From NCBI RefSeq assembly GCF_025698545.1, contig NC_068571.1, forward strand, positions 47,029,733-47,093,732: 64,000 bases of DNA. The letters are read 5' to 3'. The first letter of the stretch is position 1, and every line of letters starts with the position of its first letter. This stretch comes from Gossypium raimondii (lineage: Eukaryota; Streptophyta; Magnoliopsida; Malvales; Malvaceae). Below are positions 25,657 through 37,240 of the stretch, one piece after another. The position numbers were made by a program, and so were the translations under genes. The notes beneath the pieces were generated by a model. It was not told the DNA's origin. It did no database searches and saw only the letters and a program-made list of their open reading frames with translations.

Positions 25657-28600
25657 ATGGCGGTTGTGGAAGAGAAAATCTCAAAGTCTCCCTCTTTAGA
25701 AGATAGTAAGAAGAAAAGGAAGCGAAAGCGAAACAGAGCTAATAAAGCAGAGCACCCAAACCCTGATAACAACAATGACAGAGAAGAAGAGAAACACGAG
25801 GAAGATGATGCACAAGCGAGAGAAGTTGAAATCAATGACAAAAAGAATAATAATAAGAAAAGCAAGAAGTTGAGGAGTGAAGAAGATGACGAACAAGAGG
25901 AAAGGGGAAACAATGAAGAGGAAGAAGAGGAACAAGAAGGAGAGAAGGAAGAGATAAAGGAGAAAATGAATATTGGGGGAAGTGGGATAATGAGCACCGA
26001 GTCATTTGAGTCTTTGGGATTGTCTGAACCTACTATTAAAGCTATTAAAGAAATGGGTTTTCAGTTTATGACCCAGGTATCTTTTCTTTAGTTGAATTAT
26101 TTATTTAAACTTTGTATCGAAATTGATTGCTTTTATATCTCTGTTTATAGTTAGTTTAGCTCAATTTAAACTTCCATAACACAGGATTGAATACCAAGCC
26201 TTGAAATATGGTGGAAAATTTTATAAAAAGTTGCAGTTGAATATGTGCTATTTCCTGGTGTTTGATTGAACTATAGGCCAATAAGTTGAAAAAGGGAAAT
26301 GCATCCATTGTTCTGTTATTGGATTCAATACTAAAATTTGATGATGTTATTGTAAATTTTATAGTTTTTGGGCTATGCAGTAAGCTGATGTTAGAAGTAT
26401 ATAGTGTTTCTTTAAATGTGGCTAATTATGGAAGACTTGCAATTTTCTTTAAATTGACCTGTCAAACTAAAAATGCAGATTCAAGCTAGAGCAATTCCTC
26501 CACTTATGGTTGGCAAAGATGTTCTTGGGGCTGCAAGGACAGGTTCTGGGAAAACCCTTGCCTTCTTGGTACCTGCTGTTGAATTGTTATATAATGTCCG
26601 ATTCACTCCTCGCAATGGAACAGGTGTTATTGTGATTTGTCCCACAAGGGAGCTTGCAATTCAGGTAAATGTTTGAATCCCTTGTTGTTGTTTTTCTTTT
26701 TTGGGTATTGACGCATGCTGTTTCGTTTTTGTTGCTATCAACTCTTTTATCTGTGCTAAAATTTCTTGTATGTCAATGGACTTTTCATCAGTTCAATATG
26801 AAATCTACTTGTATGTCAATGGACTTTTCATCAGTTCAATATGAAATCTATCCAATTCTTGAAAGTAACTTTAAAAACTTTAATATTTAGTTTTGGCTGT
26901 ATGTTATTCCTTAGATATTTTGCAGTTCATTCATTACTTAGCAAATGGACCCTTAAAACATTTCAGACTCATGCAGTAGCAAAGGATCTTCTCAAATACC
27001 ACTCTCAGACCCTTGGATTGGTTATTGGCGGTTCAGCCAGAAGAGGAGAAGCAGAGCGGATTGTGAAGGGAGTAAATTTGTTAGTGGCTACTCCTGGTCG
27101 GCTACTTGACCATCTTCAAAATACAAAAGGATTCATTTATAAAAATTTGAAGGTAAGATTAATATTTGAAATGTAGTTCGTATGGTCATTTGATTTAGAT
27201 GTATAATGTACTTGCTTGGTAAACAAACCAAATTGTGCTGTATATATTGCCTAATACTGATGTTGTACCTGATATTACTTTGGTCGGAATGTAGTTTCAC
27301 CAATAAGAGTTTGACCTCAAATTATTATTGTAATGTATAATGATCAAACTTGATGATAGACCAACTAAAAATTTGCATTTTTTCTCTTTTTTTAAGGGTA
27401 ACTGGATGAGCAAGTGGGTTCCTTGTAACTGATTGAGATTTTGGTATTATGATTTCATTATAATAGCTGGTAAAATGTTTATGCAGTAATGAATATGATA
27501 TAGTGGAAGTACTTCTAGTGAATTATTATTTCTATTAACTATAGACCAGTTTAGAAATGCATTATTTTATAGCTGCTTCATGCAGATAACTTGAAAGCCT
27601 TCTGCTCCATGACAAATTTAAATAGTCATTATGATTTTCAGACTTATAGTTGTACATCATGTGAATTTGTAGTGTCTCATGATTGATGAAGCTGACAGGA
27701 TATTGGAAGCAAATTTTGAGGAAGAAATGAAGCAAATTATCAAGTATCTTCCCAAGGTTAATCTTTTAGCAGTTTATATTGTTATTTTAGGAATATATAT
27801 GGACTATGTCATTTAATTCATGTCTAGACTAGAACTTCTGGAAATGAAATGGATGTAAACCCAAATAGTGGTAGTAACATTATTTATTGATCCCTTTAGG
27901 CTGAATGTCTAGTACACGACTAGGATTAAAATGCTTAGCTTTCTGAAGAACGAAGTTCCATTATTTAACTGACTTATTGAACAAGTTTGAATTGCTTTGC
28001 GTTGTCTAGGTTTTATCAACGTGTGATAATTGTTATTAAGGAGAAATGCACCAAGCTTCTAAAAAAAGGCAAATCTGCTTGGTCATCAATATTGTTGATT
28101 ATGAAGTTATTTGTTTCAAGGGCTTTTCTTGGAAATTGATTTTAGGGGTTGCCAGAATAATTAGTGCAATGATCTTTAATAATTTAAACTCATTGAGTTG
28201 AATGTTAGAACATATGTCTTGCAAGAGTAAAAAAAATATCGAGGATTAACGGATGTTTGCTTTTTGAAAATGTTAGTAAGCTCAACTGCATGCATATTTT
28301 TGGTTTAATTGCAGGCTAGAGGAATAAATTGTTATTAAATGCTAGTAGATTTTTGGTTTAATAAAATAGGTTTTGGTTATACATAAGTCTTAAATTTGAA
28401 ACATCTAAGGTGTTTATAGCTTCTGGCCTCTTATTCGATGTGCAGCAAAACAGGCAAACAGCTCTTTTTTCAGCTACCCAGACTAAAAAGGTTTGTCCTT
28501 CATTCTCATGTTTTTGTACAATTTTTTACACACTTCAAGTTTTATTGTTAATCACATGTATGCTGGCATTCTTCAGAAATTGTTTGGCAAGTTAAGTTAA

Positions 28601-30929
28601 AGCTTTCTTCTCTTTTTGGAGTGACATTGTGGTTTTAATCATGTGACATCTGTTGTGACTTTCCCTAAACCTGCAGGTTGAGGACCTTGCCCGCTTGTCA
28701 TTTCAGACAACTCCTATTTATATTGATGTAGATGATGGGAGAAAGAAGGTAGGAAACATAGTTGAATTGGATCTTTAGATACACTGTCAAGTGCACAACC
28801 TACTTCTCGTTCTGACTTACGTGACTATCATCATTGTAGGTCACCAATGAAGGCCTGCAGCAAGGCTACTGTGTTGTGCATAGTTCCAAGAGATTTATCC
28901 TTTTGTATTCGTTTTTGAAGAGGAACATGTCCAAGAAAGTGATGGTCTTTTTCTCTTCATGCAACTCAGTCAAATTTCATGCTGAACTTCTTAGATATAT
29001 TCATGTGGATTGTCTTGATATCCATGGAAAGCAGAAACAGCAAAAACGAACCACTACCTTCTTTGACTTCTGCAAAGCAGAAAAGGGCATTTTGCTTTGC
29101 ACTGATGTTGCTGCTCGGGGACTTGATATACCTGCTGTGGTATGTTTCTTGTTTAACTAGGTTGCCTGTGGCTCCAATTATTTATGATGTTCTATTTGTC
29201 TGGTACATTAATGTTGGTATGTTTCTACCTTACAAAAAATTACTATATTTCTGGTTCAAGTTCAAGCATTCTTAACTTGCTTTTTTGCTACTTCTAATTG
29301 GAATGATCAATTATATATGAAAATGCACAATGGATTGGCATCTCATGCAACATGAGGAACTGCATGCTACTTTAGAAAGACAATTATAGTCTCAATAAAG
29401 TCTCACACTGGATACTGGGGCTGCTGTTGGTATGTTTATTCCAGTTATGTTTTTTTTTTATCCTATATTAATGTTAATACATGCCAGTTTCCTAGTTATT
29501 CGCAAGTAGACTGGCATTTGATACTTGGATTAACCTTATGTTGGTAGAAATGTAGAGCCAAGATGAATGTCTATTTGGTTTGAAGGACTCTGTTATGGTG
29601 TGATACCATATTTTAAGCAATCTTTTCACTAACTTCATTTAAACATGGCTTGCTCAACTGACCTTGAGCTATAGTTTAAACTTGAATGACTACCATTTAG
29701 GTTGTTTCCCCTTCTAAAAAACCCAATACATGGTTGCATATAGGTGTATTTTGAGTACCTCAGTTTAAACACGAGGAAGAATCATTTTGACTGGATTTTT
29801 GTTTTCAATACTGTGCAGGATTGGATTCTGCAGTATGATCCTCCGGATGAACCAAAGGTGTGTGCTTTTTATATAAATACATATTGCTGTTCTTGTATTT
29901 TGCTATGTACCATCCATCTTGAGTACTTTGGATTGTTGCTTTTAGGAATATATCCATAGGGTTGGTCGAACTGCCCGTGGGGAAGGTGCAAAAGGAAATG
30001 CTCTTCTGTTCTTGATCCCAGAGGAACTGCAATTTCTTCGCTATCTAAAGGTGCATTATTTCTGCTAAATGGCTTATTATTTTTCTTGAATATAGCAATG
30101 GGGTGAGGACTGAGGAGAGTAAAGGCACTTTTCTTTTAAAAAGCTGTGAACAATAAAATATTTAGGGTCTCAAAAGAGAAAAAGTAAGCTGCATTTCTGG
30201 TGTGGTGCATGGTTGAAAGGATGTTATTAAGATTTAAATGCTTGAGTATGAAAAAACAGCATGGCCCGAAATTAGTGGTGGGTCAATTAAAGAACCGATT
30301 CTAATTTGTTTATTTCATTTCTCTATTTCTAATGGCAGTCAGCAAAAGTTCCTGTAAAGGAATATGAGTTTGATGAGAAGAAACTGGCAAATGTGCAGTC
30401 TCATCTGGTAACTGTTTGCTTTTCTTATTCAATATAGTTTCTTAAAATAACAAAGTTTGAAGGAACTAAGATTTCTACTCGGAATAATGCAGGAGAAGTT
30501 GGTAGAAAACAACTATTATCTAAACAAGTCAGCTAAAGATGCATATCGATCCTATATTTTAGCGTACAATTCACACTCAATGAAAGATATCTTTAATGTG
30601 CATCGGCTTGATCTGCAGGTACAGTATTTTTCTTCTGGCATCGTAAAATGTAGATGTCCCTGCCGCTTAAGTGTTTGTGCAATGTGTTAGAATTTAAATA
30701 AGTGTTCAGCTGACCAATAAGAAATGTAACTGTTGTTTTTGAGCAGGCGGTTGCTGCTTCCTTCTTCTTTTCATGCCCTCCGAAAGTTAATCTGAACATA
30801 GACAGCAATGCATCAAAATCTAGAAAGAAAATGCGCAAAGTTGAAGGAACCCGAAACAATTTCAGTGAAAGCAACCCTTATGGAAGGCAGGGAAGTGAAG
30901 CCGAAACACGGCAATTTGTGAGGTATTAA
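25657..30929 (+). CDS. RH51: DEAD-box ATP-dependent RNA helicase, HAS1-like (RH51/RH27 type)
   Basis: RNA-dependent ATPase of the HAS1/DDX18 family, which acts in the nucleolus on pre-rRNA and its snoRNAs. Exons: 25657-26076, 26479-26664, 26967-27152, 27673-27756, 28446-28490, 28677-28748, 28840-29139, 29819-29857, 29946-30050, 30339-30407, 30493-30618, 30747-30929; all GT-AG, frame closed at 604 aa. Residues 1-105 are a lysine- and glutamate-rich charged tail. Then the Q motif (SFESLGLS...), motif [10 protein letters not shown] (158-166), [22 protein letters not shown] (269-272), SAT (301-303), DVAARGLD and HRVGRTARG (448-455). The C-terminus has [17 protein letters not shown] and [12 protein letters not shown], characteristic of HAS1 proteins. 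A MULE element forms its near-upstream DNA. RH51 versus RH27 is not settled. Confidence 0.95.
26765..26850. repeat. 43-bp tandem duplication in helicase intron 2
   Basis: The unit starting CTTGTATGTCAATGGAC at 26765 is repeated exactly or nearly so from 26808. It lies wholly in the second intron. Confidence 0.9.
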
Positions 30930-31248
30930 CTAAAGTATCATATTGAGAGGCCATATTTAAGGTATTAGCAGAAGCAGTAGTGGTGAATAGACACCACTTG
31001 AGTCTGCAACAATTTTGCATCTGTACCAATTTTTATATTGAAAATGAGTGTTTAATATAGCTTTATTAGGTTTTCACTAGTCTTATAAGTTGAAACATGA
31101 ATACAAATTCTTGGTTTTGAAATGAATCATATTTAGTTGAAATTTTATGTAAATTGTGGTTTTCTTGCTTAATGATTCCATGATTTATATGTTCAAAGAG
31201 GCTCTCTATGAGCTTTATGCCAAACATATTTATACATTCTTCATGTAA

Positions 31249-31665
31249 AAGTACCGTAAAATCCCTTGTACTATACCTTGAATTGCATTTTAGTCTTTCT
31301 ATTGAAAAGGAGCAAGTTGGTTCTTATCCGTTATATGAGTGAGCAAAACGGTCTCTTGTTAAAATTGCACCATTAAATGTTTGTTTAGCAAGTTGGTTCT
31401 TATCCGTTATATGAGTGAGCAAAACGGTCTCTTGTTAAAATTGCACCATTAAATGTTTGTTTTATGTTTTATATATAAGGTATGATAACAAATTTAGTTC
31501 TCAATTTTTACAATTTTATTCAATTTAACCCCTATTCTTTTATGATTTTTAACAGAGAAGTTTTGTTCACTCATCTAATGTATAAGGATTAATTTGTCTA
31601 TTTTTTCAATCTGAGTTAAAATGCAATTCAAATATAATTTAGGGATTTTGTGATACTTTTATCAA
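31249..31665. mobile_element. MULE-like MITE between helicase and LRR gene
   Basis: The left end AAGTACCGTAAAATCCC and the right end (read in reverse) AAGTATCACAAAATCCC are inverted repeats, followed on both sides by TTGAATTGCATTTTA. A perfect 13-bp direct repeat ATTCTTCATGTAA flanks it (31236-31248 and 31666-31678), slightly longer than the 9-11 bp usual for MULEs. There is no coding content. It carries an internal 76-bp tandem duplication. Confidence 0.65.
31311..31462. repeat. 76-bp tandem duplication inside the MITE
   Basis: AGCAAGTTGGTTCTTATCCG begins at 31311 and again at 31387; the two 76-bp copies are essentially identical, so the duplication is recent compared with the diverged element ends. 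Confidence 0.92.
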
Positions 31666-31993
31666 ATTCTTCATGTAACTTACGTTACTTGGATTCTAGT
31701 ACGAGTGTTGGGTACGAGCACATACATATATATGTCTGGGTTTAGTTTGAAGTTTTTCAAGATGTTTTTTTTTATAATGAAAAAAATAGGGTTTGAATAA
31801 GAAGCCATGTAATATATATCGTAGACTGGCAAAGAGATAATTTAATAATTTAAGGGGGGAAATCCACAGTGAAAAAAAATATATCCACTAAAAATTGAAC
31901 CGAGAAAATAAAGCCTCTAAAATCCCTTCTACTAGAACTGTTTTTTTACTTCATTCAAAGTAGTAAGAACTGTTTTCTCCTTTGTGTTTCTTG

Positions 31994-32026
31994 TTAACAA
32001 AGTTTAACCCCATTAAGACCATGGCT

Positions 32027-32057
<31 letters not shown>

Positions 32058-34011
32058 AGGATCATTTCATGCTGATAGCAAAGATTTGAATTATTCCAAG
32101 CTCTGAACTTTCTCCCCATTTTCTTATAAAACCCTTCTGCAAACTCAAGCTTCCCTGTCAGATTATTATCATTAATATAAAGAGCATTCAGACAAGGAAG
32201 ACTTGCAAGCTTTGGTGAAAGATTTCCTGTCAGACTGTTGTCATTTAGCCCCAAATATCTTAACTTTTTCATCCCTGCCATGGATTCTGGTACTAAACCT
32301 GTTAACCCCATATTTGAAAGATCCAATATCTCCAAATTCTGCAACTTTCCCCATTCAACACCCGTGAGATCACCCCCAAGCGGATTATTTGATATCACCA
32401 TCTCTTTTAAAGAAACCAGTTGTTGAAATGACTGTATCAACCCACCTGAGAACTTGTTTCTGCCAAGGTCCAAAAGTGTTGCATTCTTTAACCTTCCAAT
32501 CCCTTCAGGTATCTTTCCTTCCAACTTATTGTTGCTTAAGTCCAACTTCAGCAATGAAGTGAGATTACACCCGAAAGTCAACATCAAGGTCCCTGTTAGA
32601 TTGTTTCTACTTAAATCCATTATTAACAACTCAGTTAACCCTCCTAAACTTGGTGGGATTTGACCAGTAAATTTGTTTCCAGCCAATACAAGTTGCTTTA
32701 AATTCACCAAGTTCCCTAATTCTCTAGGCAAGTCTCCTGTTAATCCATTTTCTAGTAACACTAATGATCGGAGCTTTTTAAGGTAGCTAATGGAGACTGG
32801 AATTGTACCAATGAGACCACCATTGGATCTAAACTCCAAGGATTCTAGGCTGTTTGAGAGTCTTTCCCAATTTGAGGAAGGGATTCTAATGGGGTTATCT
32901 CTAGGTGAGGAAAAACAATGGAAGAATGAGAGTGATCTTAAGTGAATAAGCTCAAACAGGTGATGTGTGAACTTTGCATTTGGGCTACATTGAAGAGAGT
33001 TGTCAAAAACTAGACCAATGTTTAAAACAGTGACATGCCAATACCCGTCAAGCAGATCACAGTAAACTCCCTGCATTTGTAAAGATAAAAATTGAGTATA
33101 AATGTCATCTAATTTTTACATAAACAAAAATGTTTGAAATTTATACATGTATATACTAGTTGTTAGATCGTATTGTCTATTAAAAAAAGGGTATTCTGGT
33201 AAAGAATTATCTATTTTCTTGTTCAAAATTGGCATGACTAATAGAATATTCAAACAATGGCACATGATATGCTATGTGTATTTTATCTTGACGTATAATG
33301 AACATTTTTAACAGTAGAAATAGATAAAAATTTAACAGAAATGACCAATTTATTCTTAGATCTAATGTATAGGATCATCTATTTTTAGTAGAGGAGACAA
33401 AATGAAATTTGATTTTAGTACAGCCCTCTATTTTACTAAAATTTGACTTTGCAACACTTGATTTCAAAGGCAAACTAGAATACCATACGTATAATTCCAT
33501 TGAATATAGATTTCAGTTTTCAACACTAACATAGGAGAAACCTAGCTTATATTTACTTCTCAACATGAACATTCATGACCTTTATTTATTATGTCAAATG
33601 AGTGCAGCACATATTTGTGTATATACAAGCATACATACATACATAAACATATACATATAAAAACATAAATAATCATAAACTTTAAAAATATACAATCTGA
33701 CACTCATTCAACACCCTTAGTCGGTAAGCCTAAGCAGAAACATTGAAAAAAACTATATATTCTGATATGTGTAAGTGATTTATATAAACCTGTATAGGTG
33801 TCCATCCACAAGGATCTGGGTAAAGATCCGAGCCATTCCATGAATTCCCCACAAATCCTTGAATAGCAGAGTATAATGCCTCTTGTTCTTTCTTCACCAT
33901 TGGAGATACAGGTAAGAACTGGTCTTCATCTTCACATTCACACAAAACAAACAACCCAACAAGCAAAAACACAAGAACAGAACTCTTATTCATGACAATA
34001 AGATTCTTCAT
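31994..34011 (-). CDS. Secreted leucine-rich repeat protein, Piriformospora indica-insensitive protein 2-like
   Basis: Two exons on the minus strand, 34011-33790 and 33070-31994, give 432 aa. Residues 1-26 are a signal peptide (hydrophobic VLVFLLVGLFVLCEC; a second Met at 7 is also possible). An N-terminal cap follows with KKEQEALYSAIQGFVGNSW and paired cysteines in DPCGW and GVYCD. About nine plant-type LRRs (LxxLxLxxNxLTGxIP) fill residues 110-375. There is no kinase and no clear C-terminal membrane span. The C-terminus is a run of about ten serines coded by a TCA microsatellite, then HGLNGVKLC. Related proteins (PII-2, RLP29 group) act at the cell surface; PII-2 is needed for root colonisation by a beneficial fungus. 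The specific role here is inferred only from similarity. Confidence 0.88.
32028..32057. repeat. (GAT)n microsatellite coding poly-serine
   Basis: About ten GAT triplets in the last exon of the LRR gene. On the coding strand they read TCA, giving a serine run near the C-terminus, so allele length changes alter the protein without shifting the frame. Confidence 0.92.
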
Positions 34012-37000
34012 GGCCTAAGCAGGCAATTATACAAACAGGATATAAACTGAGCAATACCAACTTAACAATATGAGAAAAGAACTACAGTAATGATAACAAA
34101 TGGAAGATGGGTTTTGTAGTTAAAAGAAAAGGCAAAAGCCAACAATGTTTAAGGAACACTTTGGAGTGGCAAAAGGTGTATTTAATAGAGTTAATGGAGC
34201 CTATAAAAAGTAAAACAAAATAACAACAATAATAGCAGCCTTATTAAGTGAAAGAGAAACCTAGAAAAGGCTAAAGCCTTTTAATGACCTTTAAACTTAG
34301 GCTCTTGCACTCCCCCCCCCCCCCTCCCATCCAGACTGCTATTTTAGCTTAGGCCAGGTTTCTTTTTGGTCTATCTTTCTGCATCAGTATCTGCTTTTGT
34401 GGCTAATGGAACTGTGTTATTTAATAAAAACTAAATGCAATCTAAATGGTTGAAAAATAAATATTATAACCAAATAAAAAATTGAAAAACAACCTTTAAT
34501 ATATTGATGGGTGCTATAGAGTTAAATTGTTGTTGTGGAGAGACCATTTTACCATGCATGCATCTATTCATTGCCTTGGCAAAAGTACAAGTAAAGGTTT
34601 ATATATTCATTTGTTGAAATCTTTATATCAAAATTTTATGCAAAGTTATTTCATCTTTGTGAGGATATATTCAAATGAGAAGTTGGTCTATGAAATATTG
34701 AAATCTTTGTTATGACGGAGTTAAAGGGATTGATAGAACTCACCTTCTAAAATATAAAATTTTAATATCGACTCTTTTAAGTTTTACACTTCATCACTGA
34801 CATTTACTAGAAAAATTCAGTATCACCATTACCCCATAGAAAAAGCTAAGAAAATTAGCATACATTCAAGAATGAATCTTAAAGAAGTAAGAAAAGATAA
34901 AATAAAGTATCAGTCTTAATGTTACAACTCTAGTTCGAACAGAAGAACCAACATTCGTCTCTTTCAAAGTTATAATGACTTAGTAGAAATTTGATGTTTT
35001 ATATAGTAAGTTTTGTCGTAAAACCAATACATTAATATAATCTCAATTCCATCATAATACTTTCTATATAGATTAGAAAAAGACTATGTGGGCGAAAAAT
35101 AAAATCATTTAATAATTATATCTATAAAATATTGATATTAAAAATAGATGAGATTTTAATTTAATGGTAAAATATAAATATAAAAAACTAATAAGTCACA
35201 ACTTCAATTTCTTTAGTGTGTATATATATTTTTATTTTTCAATACAAAAATATAAAATGAAAAAAAAACACCCTCAAAATGATACAATTTATTTTGTAAA
35301 ATGAGAGTATTTTTGTCTATTTTAATTGAATTGGTGTCACAGATTAATCGATATCAAGTTATTAATATTATGAGTATGAGTTAAGTGATATCATGTTATG
35401 ATCGTAATCTCTCAAAACTAAATATTATGATATATTTTTGGATACAACTGTGATTTTAACCTAAACTAATTTTTGGGAATACTAACATAATATTAGGTTT
35501 AAGTTTGTACTTGTACTTTTTTTAAAATATAAAGTTTAGTTCCTATACTTTTATTTTGAAACATTGAGTTCCTCTACCTTTTTATTTAAAGATCTTGATC
35601 CTCTGCTTAATTTTTCCATTAAAGTTAACATTCAAAGGTAAAATAATTGTTTTTCCTCTCAATATTTAAAACTTTTTTGTTAATTTAAAAGTACAATAAA
35701 AAATTTTAAAATTAAATTTTCATATTCTAAATAAAAATATAAAATTGACAATTTTTAAAAATAAGAAAAATTATGAAAAATAAAAATCATTCAAAAATTA
35801 AATTAAAATTATAAACAAAAATTTCAGCATTCAATATTATCTAAATTGGATTAGATTGGCTAGTCAGATGGGGAACTAGTTAAGGTATCAATCTAATGAG
35901 AGGTATTAAATCAATTAACTCTCGAACCGGTACAAATTAGTTGAACTGAACTAAAAAGTAATTGAACCAACAATTGAACCAATTTAAACTAGTTTAACTA
36001 ATTGGTTCCCATAACGATTGGTGCACCCGGTTCAAAGCAAATAAACTATTAAAATTAAAAAATCAGTTTAATTGCCAATTCAACTGATATTTTAGCTCGA
36101 TTTAATCAGTTCATACCAATTCGCAAGTCAATCAATTTTTAAATTTTTTAAATTTTTTCAACCCTCGACATTTATAATTTTGTTATTTTGGTCCATACTC
36201 TTTAAAATTCATAAATAAAAAATAAAAATATTTTTTAAAATTTAAAATATTAAAAAAAAATTAAAATCCAATATTATCTAAACCAGATCGAATAAATTAA
36301 ATCAAGAACTAATTGAAGTACCGATACAGTTGGTCCATTGTTTTGCTAGTCTGACCAGTCTTACTGGTCCGATTAAAAATTATTAAAATTCAAAAAAAAA
36401 AAAAAGACTCAATTCAATCATTAAAAACTACTCTCTAAATTGATACCCCAATCGATTCTTTATCCAATCCAATCCCGCCGTTATTCAAATATCGGTTATG
36501 TAACGTATAAAATCTTGTATCAATCCCTAGCACCGCTTAATAACAAGTATAAGAATCATTTGTATAAAAATATAAATAAATATATTGAGAATGACAAACC
36601 CGTAGTTATCTTTTATACAGAATAGGTGACAGCTTAATTATAGCAGAAAAATTGCAAATATTGATATTTGTGCAAACTTATAAAAGAACTTTTGGACTAC
36701 ACAAAGCTACATTTCCAGAAAAAGGAATCTATGAATGTCTGTACCCTTCAAACATTGTAATTTGAAGCAAACAAAATCTAGTAAATGAAAAAGAAGATAG
36801 AATCATATATACAAAATCTAGCAATTGAAGAACAAAAAAACTGTATCAATGATGTGCATATATCCTATAAGACATTCAAAACTATATTATACACTAGCAG
36901 GAACAATCCCTCACCTCGATAGCGCCTCGAAACCAAAGTTTCGGTTTAATAGTCCTTTCCATTTTAGCCAATATGTCGTGCCAATACGGAGCATTGTTGC

Positions 37001-37240
37001 TCTCGTCTCACCGCTGAATAGCCGTATACTGGGAATTCCTGCAGATTTATCAGCTCCCAACACAGATAGTCGAACTTTACAAACAAAACTGAAGCACTTC
37101 TAAGCAGTAATGGAGTGCCTATTAGATATTCAAGTATGAGGATTACGTACTATAATCAAACTGCAAACGTCGGAGAGACTAAATGTGAAATCATATCCTA
37201 TGTAGAAGTGCATTTAGCGGTTTGTGTCGTATTGAATAGT
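34012..37240. other. Intergenic: LRR promoter side, AT-rich repeats, WNK 3' UTR
   Basis: 34012 to about 34200 is the LRR gene upstream region. A poly-C tract of about 14 lies at 34312-34325. A repeat-like block near 35820-36380 is rich in GGTTCAATT/CCGGTT phrases, with relatives near 6340-6740, 41760-42060 and 51300-51560. 36640-37240 is probably the 3' UTR of the WNK gene. The small ORF at 36825-37103 has no support. Confidence 0.5.

Noticed and set aside
25623..25997. Minus-strand serine/leucine-rich ORF opposite helicase exon 1
   Set aside because: It is the antisense shadow of the lysine/glutamate-rich N-terminus.
36825..37103. 92-aa plus-strand ORF
   Set aside because: It lies in what is probably the WNK 3' UTR on the other strand and has no recognisable domain.
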